Position numbers and translations under genes: made by a program | Notes under the pieces: model-generated | Told to the model about the DNA's origin: nothing | The model's database searches: none | What the model saw: only the letters and a program-made list of their open reading frames with translations | Origin: Kitasatospora humi | GTDB taxonomy: Bacteria; Actinomycetota; Actinomycetes; Streptomycetales; Streptomycetaceae | Assembly: GCF_020907985.1 (NCBI RefSeq) | Contig: NZ_JAJJPA010000003.1 | Location: 186,001 to 250,000, forward strand | DNA: 64,000 nucleotides | Direction: 5' to 3' | In this document: in pieces, positions 16,843 to 24,720 of the stretch | Position numbering within the stretch: the stretch's first letter is position 1 | How the letters are laid out: every line of letters starts with the position of its first letter

Positions 16843-16995
16843 ATGTTCTTCGCCGCACTGCTCGCGCTGGGTCTGGTGGTCGGTGCCGCGGCGCACACCT
16901 CGCTGCTGGGGTTCGTCTTCGCGGCGAGCGCCATCAGTTTCTGGCTGCTCGCCTTCGCGGCCCGCGAGGGCCTGGGCAAGCTGCGCCGGCACTGA
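16843..16995 (+). CDS. Small hydrophobic membrane protein
   Basis: 50 residues from ATG 16843 behind gaaggg. The sequence is almost wholly hydrophobic, with two membrane-spanning stretches (FFAALLALGLVVGAAAH and LLGFVFAASAISFWLLAFAA) and a basic tail ending KLRRH. It is transcribed away from the FabR-like regulator, with an operator-like palindrome upstream, so it may be a target. I do not recognise a family. Length and codon use favour a real gene. Confidence 0.6.
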   Translation: MFFAALLALGLVVGAAAHTSLLGFVFAASAISFWLLAFAAREGLGKLRRH

Positions 16996-17098
16996 CCGGG
17001 CACTGGGGCCGGCAAGGAACGAACGCCGGCGCCCCACCGAGATCAGCAGGGAAGCACTGACGCTCCACCGAGGTCAGCAAGGAACCCGGGAGGAAACC

Positions 17099-17413
17099 AT
17101 GGAGACCCCCACAGCCACCGCGCCCGTCACCCCCGCCACGCCGACCGCCGCCACGCCCTCGGTCGCCGAGCGGGTGCGGCGGCGGGAGGCCGACGGGATG
17201 GCCGTCGCCTCGTTCGTCCTGGGTCTGATCGGACTGCTGCTCTTCAACCTCGTCCTGGGGCCGATCGCCCTGGTCCTCGGCGGCCTCGCGCTGACCCGCG
17301 GCACGGCGCGCCGGGGCCGGGCACTGCTCGGGCTCACTCTGGGCGCGGCCGACCTGGTGGTGCTCGCGGTGGCGCTCGTCGCCGGTCACGGGGTGCTCTG
17401 GCAGTTCGGCTGA
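17099..17413 (+). CDS. DUF4190-like membrane protein
   Basis: 104 residues from ATG 17099, preceded by gggaggaaacc. The first 30 residues are Thr/Pro/Ala-rich and cytosolic, followed by RRREADGMAVASFVLGLIGLL with a first membrane segment, a short GPIALVLGGLALTRG turn, and a second membrane segment near the C-terminus. This two-helix hairpin with GPIA-LG-AL is typical of DUF4190 proteins, which are of unknown function. It may share a transcript with the 50-residue membrane ORF about 100 bases upstream. Confidence 0.7.
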   Translation: METPTATAPVTPATPTAATPSVAERVRRREADGMAVASFVLGLIGLLLFNLVLGPIALVLGGLALTRGTARRGRALLGLTLGAADLVVLAVALVAGHGVLWQFG

Positions 17414-17451
17414 TCAGGTGCCGGGTCCCAAGTGACCTGGGGCTGCGCGCT

Positions 17452-17493
17452 CTTGGCGGGCGGGGACCGGATGGCTGGTCCCCGCCCGCCAAG
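17452..17493. terminator. Bidirectional terminator
   Basis: Perfect 17-base stem cttggcgggcggggacc / ggtccccgcccgccaag with an 8-base loop, between the convergent DUF4190-like and GDSL genes. Confidence 0.85.
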
Positions 17494-17498
17494 TCGCT

Positions 17499-18281
17499 TC
17501 AGAGCGGCCGCAGTTCCGGCCGCTTTGCCTGCACGTGGTCGCCTGATGACTCGCCGCGCAGCCGGCGGCCCACCCACGGCAGCAGGTGCTCGCGGGCCCA
17601 CAGCAAGTTCTCCCGGCGCAACTCGGCGGCGGTGTGCGGAGGTTCGAGCGGCCAGGGCTCAGCCGGGTCCATCTCGGTCGCCAGGCCCAGTGCCCGCGCG
17701 GCTAGCAGGGCCACCCGCTGGTGTCCCTCGGGAGACAGGTGCAGCCGGTCCTCGCTCCAGGCCCGGCGGTCCTGGATGGTCTTCAGCGACCAAAGGTCGG
17801 CCACCGCACAGTCGTTGCGGTCGGCGATCGCGCGCAGGTGCACGTTGTAGGTGGCGATCTTGCCGCGCAGGTGCTTCAGCAGCGGCACGCCGCGGGTGTC
17901 GAAGCCGGTGCAGATCAGCACCTTGCCCGTCGACTCCCGCAGCTCGCGGACCGCCGCCTCGAACCGCTCGGCAACCACGTCCGGGTCGCTGCCCGGCCGC
18001 AGGATGTCGTTGCCGCCCGCGCAGAAGGTGACCAGATCAGGCTCGAGTTGTCGGATCCGCGGGATCTGCTCGACGACGATCTGGTCGAGCAGCCGCCCGC
18101 GCACGGCGAGGTTGGCGTAGTGGAACTCACCGGCCGGTCGGCGTTCGGCCAGCATTCCGGCGAGCCGGTCGGCCCAGCCGGCGAAACCGCCGTCCGGTGC
18201 GGGGTCGTTCAGACCCTCGGTGAAGCTGTCCCCGAGGGCTGCGTAGGAGCTGAGGGCAAGGGTCTCCAGTTGGTCAGCCAT
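17499..18281 (-). CDS. SGNH/GDSL-family hydrolase
   Basis: 260 residues, no signal peptide. Block I ALGDSFTEG has the nucleophile Ser, VTFCAGGNDIL gives block III Asn, and EDRLHLSPEGHQRVA gives block V with the Asp-His pair. Together with the Gly near ANLAVRGR (block II) all four SGNH residues are present. Family knowledge: esterase/lipase acting on acyl or acetyl esters; the substrate is unknown. The Arg-rich C-terminal 50 residues (WEx-like AREHLLPWVGRRLRG) recur in streptomycete homologues. A 7-base-arm palindrome sits just upstream of the start. Confidence 0.88.
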   Translation of the reverse strand: MADQLETLALSSYAALGDSFTEGLNDPAPDGGFAGWADRLAGMLAERRPAGEFHYANLAVRGRLLDQIVVEQIPRIRQLEPDLVTFCAGGNDILRPGSDPDVVAERFEAAVRELRESTGKVLICTGFDTRGVPLLKHLRGKIATYNVHLRAIADRNDCAVADLWSLKTIQDRRAWSEDRLHLSPEGHQRVALLAARALGLATEMDPAEPWPLEPPHTAAELRRENLLWAREHLLPWVGRRLRGESSGDHVQAKRPELRPL

Positions 18282-18308
18282 GCGGTGAATAGTTCACTAT
18301 CTCAAGTG

Positions 18309-18326
18309 ACCTACGCCACCGTAGGT
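18309..18326. promoter_or_regulatory. Candidate operator upstream of the GDSL hydrolase
   Basis: acctacg-ccac-cgtaggt, perfect 7-base arms, 27 bases before the hydrolase start; it looks like a TetR-type site. Nothing else was recognised in the remaining gap to 18731. Confidence 0.45.
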
Positions 18327-18731
18327 GTGGGGTGGCAGAGCGTGATGCTGGTTACGCGGGCGGCGGGAATACAGCCGTGGCGAACGAGGGGCCGTCCGCT
18401 GCGGCGCGACGCCACGGTCCGCGCCGGTCTGCTGAAGGCCTTTCGGGCGCCACGAGGACGGTGTGATGTTTCCCACGGTGCCTTCTCCAGGGCTCGGCGG
18501 TCGGCGGGGGTGGCCGGCGGTGACGCTCTCCGCTGGGCCCGGCACGCCGCGTTGACCAGGGCGGACCGTGGTCGGCATCCGGTCGGTCCCGAGGGTGCGG
18601 TGAAGCCCGCCGGTGGCGTGAAGGTGGCCGGTTCCCGATCGGGTGGCGGAGCCGCGGTAAACCCGCGCCCGGCCGCCATCCGTTCGTCATGGGACGGTCG
18701 GCCGGTGGCCGGCCACTGGACGAGAGGACGG

Positions 18732-19634
18732 ATGATGGCGGGAGTACTGGCCGGGTTGGTCGGGGACGGGGCGGCCTTCGCCAAGGCGCTGGCGCAGCGG
18801 CAGCCGGAAGTGTTCCGCCCCGCCGACCGGCTGTCCGGGCTGCCCACGCCCGGCGATCTGGACGAGGCGCTGCGGGGCGGCCTGCTGCGGGTGCCGTACG
18901 TCGAGATGGTCCGGGACGGCGAGGTGGTGCCGGCCGCGCAGTTCTGCACCACCCGCGTCGTGGCCGGACGCCGGGAGGACGGCTTCGCCGACCCCGAGCG
19001 GATCGCCGCCCTGCTGGCCGACGGCGCCACGCTGCTGCTCCCGCAGCTGGACCAGTGGCACCCGTCGGTGTGCGCGCTGGCCGCCGAGCTCGCGGCCGAA
19101 CTGGGCCGTCGCACCGAGGCGTTCTGCTTCGCGACCGGCGCCGGCCGGCGCGGACTCGATGTCCACCGGGACGACGCCGACGTGCTGGTCGTCCAACTCG
19201 CCGGGGAGAAGGAGTGGATCGTCCACGAGGCCCCGGCCGATGGCCGTTGGCGTCCCGGCCTCGCACCCGAACCCGGTGCGGTGGCGCTGAGGTCGGTGCT
19301 CAAGGCGGGCGAGGTGCTGTACGTGCCGCGGGGCGCCCCGCATGCGGCGACGGGGAGCCAGGACTTGTCGGTCCACCTCTCGTTCACCATCCGGGAGGCG
19401 GGCACGGGACGGCTGCGCGGCGCCCTCGGCGACTGGCTGGCCGGCGGCGACTGGGCGGCCGGTCTGCCGGAACGCCCGGCCGGCGAGGCGGAGTTGCTGG
19501 CCACGGCCGCCGAGGTGCTGCGGCTCGGCCGCGCCCGGCTGGACCAACTGACGCCCGAGGAACTGCTGCGCCTGGCCCGCGGGCCGCTGCCCGCTCTTGC
19601 GGTGGGCAGCAGGGCCGGAGTGCTGGGGGACTGA
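18732..19634 (+). CDS. JmjC/cupin-like Fe(II)/2-oxoglutarate oxygenase candidate
   Basis: 300 residues from ATG 18732 (18735 also possible) behind cgagagg. The double-stranded beta-helix metal site is visible as HRD at residues 145-147 in DVHRDDADVLVVQLAGEKEW, with the distal His at 204 in YVPRGAPHAAT. The N-terminal VRDGEVVPAAQF and the C-terminal helical LTPEELLRLARG fit the Cupin_4/ROXA-like group, whose characterised members hydroxylate ribosomal proteins. It is convergent with the lanthipeptide precursor 90 bases away, so a role in peptide hydroxylation (the core has one Asp) is possible but only inferred. Confidence 0.75.
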   Translation: MMAGVLAGLVGDGAAFAKALAQRQPEVFRPADRLSGLPTPGDLDEALRGGLLRVPYVEMVRDGEVVPAAQFCTTRVVAGRREDGFADPERIAALLADGATLLLPQLDQWHPSVCALAAELAAELGRRTEAFCFATGAGRRGLDVHRDDADVLVVQLAGEKEWIVHEAPADGRWRPGLAPEPGAVALRSVLKAGEVLYVPRGAPHAATGSQDLSVHLSFTIREAGTGRLRGALGDWLAGGDWAAGLPERPAGEAELLATAAEVLRLGRARLDQLTPEELLRLARGPLPALAVGSRAGVLGD

Positions 19635-19650
19635 GCCGGCGCACGCGAAA

Positions 19651-19695
19651 GGGCGCGGCTGCCCGGGCCGTTGGACGACCTGGGCAACCGCGCCC
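19651..19695. terminator. Bidirectional terminator between the cupin gene and lanA
   Basis: Stem gggcgcggctgccc / gggcaaccgcgccc, with one mismatch, around a 17-base loop; it serves both convergent genes. Confidence 0.75.
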
Positions 19696-19723
19696 CGTGC
19701 TGCGCTACCTGACTCCGGTTGGG

Positions 19724-19855
19724 TCAGATGCAGAGCGGGCGGTGGCACGACCCGTCACAGGAGAGGCTGATCACGGCCTCCTCCTGCTCGCCGAGCTCGG
19801 TCGAGACCAGGTCCTGCACATCGAGGTCGAACAGCTCCTGCATGTTGTCGGCCAT
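19724..19855 (-). CDS. lanA: Class I lanthipeptide precursor (FxLD-type leader)
   Basis: 43 residues from ATG 19855, with a strong Shine-Dalgarno gggagg. The leader is acidic and contains ELFDLDVQDLVS; FDLD at residues 9-12 is the box that class I dehydratases recognise (nisin has FNLD). The C-terminal segment carries Ser30, Ser32, Ser36 and Cys33, Cys37, Cys42 in AVISLSCDGSCHRPLCI: three Ser and three Cys, enough for three lanthionine bridges. SxSLC-like spacing near its start recalls the first ring of nisin and microbisporicin. No cleavage site is obvious. The short size and divergent LanB and LanC genes make the call firm; the mature structure and activity are not known. Confidence 0.88.
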   Translation of the reverse strand: MADNMQELFDLDVQDLVSTELGEQEEAVISLSCDGSCHRPLCI

Positions 19856-19905
19856 GGGGGCCTCCCTTCGTCGGTACCGCGACTGGCCGCGGCGGACTGC
19901 AGCGG

Positions 19906-19935
19906 ACGTTAGGCAGCAGGTGAACGCCCGGACAA
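19906..19935 (-). promoter_or_regulatory. Candidate lanA promoter
   Basis: On the minus strand TTGTCC (19935-19930), 18 bases, TAACGT (19911-19906). Transcription would start about 45 bases before the lanA ATG. Confidence 0.4.
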
Positions 19936-20102
19936 TGGCTCTGCACATCCGGATGGACGAATCAAGCCAATCATCGACGCCTGTTGGCGGCTTTCGACCG
20001 ATGGTGGACAGCTGTCGACCGCCGGGATACACACAGACCGACATGCCGTCCCCGGGCCGGGTGACGGCACCCAGGAACGACGCATCAGGCACGAGGAGCA
20101 CC

Positions 20103-23100
20103 GTGGGCACATCGCACAGGGCGCGGCAAGGCACGCTCTTCACCGCGACCGGCCCGGTCCTGCTGCGGGCCCCGGCGCTGCCGCGCTCGCACCGCCGAAC
20201 GGTCCCGGCCGGGGCCGCGGACCCGCAGGGGGACAGCGCGGCCGGGCTACTGGCACACCTCGCCGAGGCCGCCGCGGACCCGGTCCTGCGGGAGGCGATC
20301 GAGGTCTCCAGCCCCTCCCTGGCTGACGTGCTCGACCAGGTCGCCGCCGGCGCCGCTCCTCGCGCCGCCGCCCTGCGCCGCGCGGCCGAGGCGGTCAGCC
20401 GCTACCGGCTGCGGATGGCCACCAGGCCCACTCCGTTCGGGCTGCTGGCCGCCGTTGCGACGGCACGCTTCGACACGGCGGCCAAGGTCCGCTGGAGCGG
20501 GGCCTACCGTCGGGCCCTGCGCCCGGACCTCGGCTGGCTGCTGCCACTGCTGGACCGGTTGCGGACCGACCCGACGGTGCTGCCCCGGCTGCGCCTGGTG
20601 CTGGACCAGCAGGCCGTGCTGCGCGGCGACCGGCTCGTCCTGCCGTACCTGCCCGAGCACGGACCCGCAGCCGGTGCGGGACAGCCGATCGCCGAGCGAA
20701 CCGTGCGGGCCACCGCTGTGGTCCGGGCCGCCATGCGGGCCGCCACCGTGCCGATCCCGCACGGCGAGTTGCTCGCCGCACTGGCAGCCGAGTTCCCGTC
20801 GGCTCCCGCCGAGGCGATCGCGGCCCTGGTCCGCACCCTGGTCCACCAGGGCTTCCTGCACACCGATCTGACACCTGGTCAGAGCTGCCGGGACCTACTG
20901 GGCCATGTGCTGGAGCGGCTGCCGGAAGACCACTCGATCCGCTCCGAACTGGCGGACATCCGCGACCGGTTGGCGCACGCGGCGGCAGTGGGGCGCGGAC
21001 AGGGCGGTGAGCTGATCCGTGCGGCGCGGGCGCGGATGATCCGGCTCGCCCCGGCCGACCGACCGATCCACGCCCACCTCGCGCTGGATGCCGAGGTCAC
21101 GCTGCCCGAGCAGGTCCGCACCGAGATGGAGCAGGCCGCCACCGTCCTCTGGCGCCTCTCCCCGCCCACCACCGCACCCGAGCACCTGCGCACCTACCAC
21201 ACCGAGTTCGTCGAACGGTACGGGCTGGACAGTCCCGTGCCACTGGCCGAACTGCTCGACACCGACACCGGTTTGGGGCCGCCTGCCGGCTACCGGCGCC
21301 CGGTCGGCGGCCGGGGTGCGGCCAACCCGCAGCCCGCCCGCGCCCGCACCGAGGCCGACAAGGCGCGAGACCGGCTCCTGGCCGAACTGGCGGCCGGCGC
21401 CCTCGCCGACCGGGGAGCGGATGGCCTGCTGCCCGAAGTGCTGCTGGACGACGAGCTGTTGGACCGGCTGACGGCCGGCGACCCGGTGGACGGAGCCGCC
21501 CTGACTCCGCCCGCCGAGCTGGAGCTGTACGCCGAACTGGCAGCGGACTCCGTCGAGGCGCTGGACGCCGGGGAGTTCCGCCTGGTGCTCTCCCCGACCG
21601 CCGGCAGTGACCGGGCCGGCGCGACCTTCGGCCGCTTCGCCGGCCTGCTCGCCGACCAGGCCGGACCCGACCAGGCCGGACCCAACCAGGCCGGACCCGG
21701 CGTGGACGTACGCGGCGGGGACGGATGCGATGCGGGCGGAGCGCTGCTGGCACGGGCTGCGGGAGACGGAGACGGAGACGGTGAGGTGGTTGAAGCGCAC
21801 CTGGAGTTCACCCCCTACCGGCCACGCCACGCCAACATCGCGCTGACCCCGCGCTGGCTCGACCACCGGGTGGTGGTCAGCGCCTTCCCCGACGCGGGCG
21901 GCCCGGCCGTGCTGCCACTGGACGACCTGGTCGTGGTGGCCCACCTCGAACGGCTCGCCGTCCACTCCCGCAGCCTGGGCCGGGAGGTCCGGGCCACCGC
22001 CCGCCATGCGCTCAACCTGCGTACGGGCGCGCCCAACGTGGCCCGGTTCCTGCAGGAGGTGCAGCTCACCGGGCAGCGTCTCTGGCAGGCCTGGGACTGG
22101 GGCGCGGCCGGCAGCGCTCCCGCGCTGCCCCGGGTCCGTCGCGGCAGAGTGGTGCTGTCACCGGCCAGTTGGCGGTTGACCACGCCCGTTCCGGCGGCAT
22201 CGGCGCCCTTCGAGCAGTGGGCCGAGGGGCTGGCCCGCTGGCGCCGGCGGTGGGGCGTGCCCGCTGCCGTCCGCCTGGTGAGCGGCGACCAGCGGATCAG
22301 TCTGGACCTCGAACTCCCATGGCACCAAAGGCTGCTGCACAGTCAAGCACGGTCCGACGGACCCACCGTGCTGCAGGAGGAACTGGCCCCCGTCGGTGAC
22401 GGCGGCTGGCTGTGCGGGCCGGACGGCGCACACACCGTGGAGCTGGTCGTCCCGCTGCGCCGCCGGGCCACCCCGCGAACCACCCCCCGGCCGCGCCGCG
22501 CACTCCCCGCTCGGCATCCACGCAGCATCGAACTTCCAGGTGGCCCATGGCTGTTCGCGCGCCTGGCAGCCGCCGAGACGCGCCACGAGGAGATCCTGGT
22601 CGAGCAACTTCCCAGGCTGCTCGATGCATTGCCGGATGAAGTGGACCGCTGGTTCTTCATCCGCTACCAGGACCCGGCACCGCACCTGCGCTTGCGCTTC
22701 CACGGTGCGCCGCCGGCCCTGGCCACGGGCCTGCTGCCCGCCCTGCACGACTGGGCGGTCGAGCTGCGCCGGACGGGCCTCGCGGCCGACCTGCGCCTGG
22801 AGAGCTACGCGCCCGAGACCGACCGCTACGGCGGACCGGAGCTCCAGGCGGACGCCGAACGGGTGTTCCATGCCGACAGCCTGGTCGCGCTCGCCGCGCT
22901 GCGGCTGGCCCGAGCGCAGCGCGGTCTCTCCCGGGACCTGCTGGCCGCGGTGAACACGGCCGGCATCGCACGGGACTTCCTGCGCGGTGCGGTCGACGGG
23001 GCACCGGTCGGTGCCTGGCTGGCGGCGGCCTACCCCAAGTCGGAGCAGCACCACCAGGCGTTCCGTGCGCAGCGCGCGGCAGCCCTGGCGGCGATCGGCC

Positions 23101-23357
23101 CCGACGGGCCGAGCGTGCCGGTCGGCGGCCTGCTGCCGGCCGATCCCGCACTGGCCGGGGCCTGGCAGCAGCGGGCGGCGGCCCTCGCCGGCTACGCGGC
23201 GCGACTGGACCGCTCGTGGGCCGATCCGGTGCTGGCCTCCCTGCTGCACATGAGCCACAACCGGCTGGTCGGCATCGACCGCGAGGCGGAACGCCGGGCC
23301 CATGCGCTGGCCAGGGGCGCCGTGGAGGCCCACCGGGCCCGGCGGTCGAGCAGGTGA
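20103..23357 (+). CDS. lanB: Lantibiotic dehydratase (full-length class I LanB)
   Basis: 1084 residues from GTG 20103 behind cgaggag. It dehydrates Ser/Thr of the precursor using glutamyl-tRNA. The N-terminal glutamylation domain (about residues 30-700) includes the family hallmark RPTPFGLLAAV near residue 110 and the YHTEFVERYG block. The C-terminal elimination domain (about 820-1070) has WFFIRYQDPAPHLRLRFHG near 850 and LLHMSHNRLVGID near 1048. Both halves are in one polypeptide, unlike split LanBs of thiopeptide and pinensin types. Residues about 518-532 are a DQAGP repeat in an otherwise structured region. The stop overlaps the lanC GTG. It is divergent from lanA. Confidence 0.93.
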   Translation: MGTSHRARQGTLFTATGPVLLRAPALPRSHRRTVPAGAADPQGDSAAGLLAHLAEAAADPVLREAIEVSSPSLADVLDQVAAGAAPRAAALRRAAEAVSRYRLRMATRPTPFGLLAAVATARFDTAAKVRWSGAYRRALRPDLGWLLPLLDRLRTDPTVLPRLRLVLDQQAVLRGDRLVLPYLPEHGPAAGAGQPIAERTVRATAVVRAAMRAATVPIPHGELLAALAAEFPSAPAEAIAALVRTLVHQGFLHTDLTPGQSCRDLLGHVLERLPEDHSIRSELADIRDRLAHAAAVGRGQGGELIRAARARMIRLAPADRPIHAHLALDAEVTLPEQVRTEMEQAATVLWRLSPPTTAPEHLRTYHTEFVERYGLDSPVPLAELLDTDTGLGPPAGYRRPVGGRGAANPQPARARTEADKARDRLLAELAAGALADRGADGLLPEVLLDDELLDRLTAGDPVDGAALTPPAELELYAELAADSVEALDAGEFRLVLSPTAGSDRAGATFGRFAGLLADQAGPDQAGPNQAGPGVDVRGGDGCDAGGALLARAAGDGDGDGEVVEAHLEFTPYRPRHANIALTPRWLDHRVVVSAFPDAGGPAVLPLDDLVVVAHLERLAVHSRSLGREVRATARHALNLRTGAPNVARFLQEVQLTGQRLWQAWDWGAAGSAPALPRVRRGRVVLSPASWRLTTPVPAASAPFEQWAEGLARWRRRWGVPAAVRLVSGDQRISLDLELPWHQRLLHSQARSDGPTVLQEELAPVGDGGWLCGPDGAHTVELVVPLRRRATPRTTPRPRRALPARHPRSIELPGGPWLFARLAAAETRHEEILVEQLPRLLDALPDEVDRWFFIRYQDPAPHLRLRFHGAPPALATGLLPALHDWAVELRRTGLAADLRLESYAPETDRYGGPELQADAERVFHADSLVALAALRLARAQRGLSRDLLAAVNTAGIARDFLRGAVDGAPVGAWLAAAYPKSEQHHQAFRAQRAAALAAIGPDGPSVPVGGLLPADPALAGAWQQRAAALAGYAARLDRSWADPVLASLLHMSHNRLVGIDREAERRAHALARGAVEAHRARRSSR
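21654..21698 (+). repeat. In-frame 15-base repeat x3 within lanB
   Basis: gaccaggccggaccc twice and aaccaggccggaccc once, encoding DQAGP-DQAGP-NQAGP; a short 6-base gagacg-type repeat (DGDGDG) follows at about 21768-21782. Probably a surface loop expansion. Confidence 0.9.
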
Positions 23358-24577
23358 GCGCCCTGGATGCCATTCGCGGGGTGACCGAACTGCTCAGCGC
23401 GCCCGAGGCGTTCGCCACCGGACCGCAGGGCCCCGAGCATTCGCTCGCGGCGGGCCGGGCCGGCGCCGCCGTCGCACTCGCCCTGCTGGCCGATGGCGCG
23501 GACGGTGCCGATCTGCGCCGAGCGGCACACGGGCACCTTGCGGCCGCCGTGAAGTCCCCCGGGGCGATGCGCGGTGGGGGACTGTACTCCGGAGTCGCCG
23601 CACTGGCCTACGCCGCCCGCACCATGGCACGGCAGCCGGGCGAGTACCGCACCCTGCTCGACGGCCTGGCCCCCCGAGTCCGGGAGGCCGCCGCCGGGCG
23701 CGGTGCCGCACTCCGGGAGGAGCTGGCTGCCGGCGCCGGCCTGCGGATGCACACCTTCGACGTCGTCTCCGGCGCGACGGGCCTGGGGCGGCTGCTGCTC
23801 GCCCTCGAACCGGACGGCCCTGCGCTGGCTGAACTGATCGGCTCACTGGCCGAGTTGGCCAAACCGAGCAGCGAGAACGGGGCCGAGCGCGGGGGCGGGC
23901 TGCCGCGCTGGTGGACCGCAGGCGGCCCCGGACTGCCAGGAGCGGACCCCGCGTACCCCAGGGGCCACCTCAACCTCGGCCTGGCGCACGGCGTTCCGGG
24001 GCCGCTCGCCCTGCTGGCGCTGGCCCGTCTGCAGGGCGTTCAGGTGCCCGGGCAGGACACGGCGATCGAGGCGCTGGCCAGTTGGCTGGTCGCCCGGCGA
24101 GTTGACGGTCGGTGGCCGATGACCTTGCGGGTCGAGGACGAGGAGGCCGGCCGACTGCCCGCCGATCCGCCCACCCGCGCCGCCTGGTGCTACGGAACCC
24201 CTGGGGTCGCCCGGGCGCTGTTCCTGGCCGGTGCCGCCCTGGGCCGCGCCGACTGGCGCGGCACCGCCGTCGCCGCACTGGTGGACACCTTGCGCGACCC
24301 CTCCACCTGGCACCTGCAGGGTGTCGGCCTCTGCCACGGCACCGGCGGCCTGCTGCGAATCACCCAGCGGATGGCCGAGGACTCCGGCTCCACCGAACTG
24401 GCCGGCCGGCTCCCCGGGCTGGCCGACGCGGTCACCCGTCAGCTCGATGCGGCGCTCGGCGCCGACGAGCCGCCCGGGCTGCTGGAGGGGACGGCCGGGG
24501 CGGCGCTCGCTCTGCACGCGCACGCAAACCCGTCGGCGGGCCCGCCGACGTGGGACGCGTTCCTGCTGCTCAACTGA
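23354..24577 (+). CDS. lanC: Lanthionine synthetase C-family cyclase (LanC)
   Basis: 407 residues from GTG 23354 in a GTGA overlap with lanB. It closes the thioether rings by adding Cys thiols to dehydro residues. The alpha/alpha toroid signatures are HLNLGLAHGVPGPLALLAL, then AWCYGTPGVARAL (Cys279) and GLCHGTGGLLRI (Cys327, His328); Cys279, Cys327 and His328 are the three zinc ligands. ILEGxAGxALALHAHA-like LLEGTAGAALALHAHA closes the fold. It is free-standing, confirming a class I system. No LanT, LanP, immunity or regulatory gene follows. Confidence 0.94.
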   Translation: MSALDAIRGVTELLSAPEAFATGPQGPEHSLAAGRAGAAVALALLADGADGADLRRAAHGHLAAAVKSPGAMRGGGLYSGVAALAYAARTMARQPGEYRTLLDGLAPRVREAAAGRGAALREELAAGAGLRMHTFDVVSGATGLGRLLLALEPDGPALAELIGSLAELAKPSSENGAERGGGLPRWWTAGGPGLPGADPAYPRGHLNLGLAHGVPGPLALLALARLQGVQVPGQDTAIEALASWLVARRVDGRWPMTLRVEDEEAGRLPADPPTRAAWCYGTPGVARALFLAGAALGRADWRGTAVAALVDTLRDPSTWHLQGVGLCHGTGGLLRITQRMAEDSGSTELAGRLPGLADAVTRQLDAALGADEPPGLLEGTAGAALALHAHANPSAGPPTWDAFLLLN

Positions 24578-24640
24578 GGCGACTCCGTTGCCGCGAGCGA
24601 ACGGCACCGGCTGGCGTCCCCCGCAACGTCCGGACAGTGC

Positions 24641-24696
24641 GCCGGTCCCCGCCGGTCCCCGCCGTCCTCGCCGTCCTCGCCGTCCCCGCCGTCCCC
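24641..24696. repeat. Tandem repeat, 9-10-base unit x6
   Basis: gccggtcccc twice, gccgtcctc twice, gccgtcccc twice, in the gap between convergent lanC and the DUF1275 gene. Confidence 0.85.
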
Positions 24697-24720
24697 GCCG
24701 GAGCACGTCGACCCGGCTTG

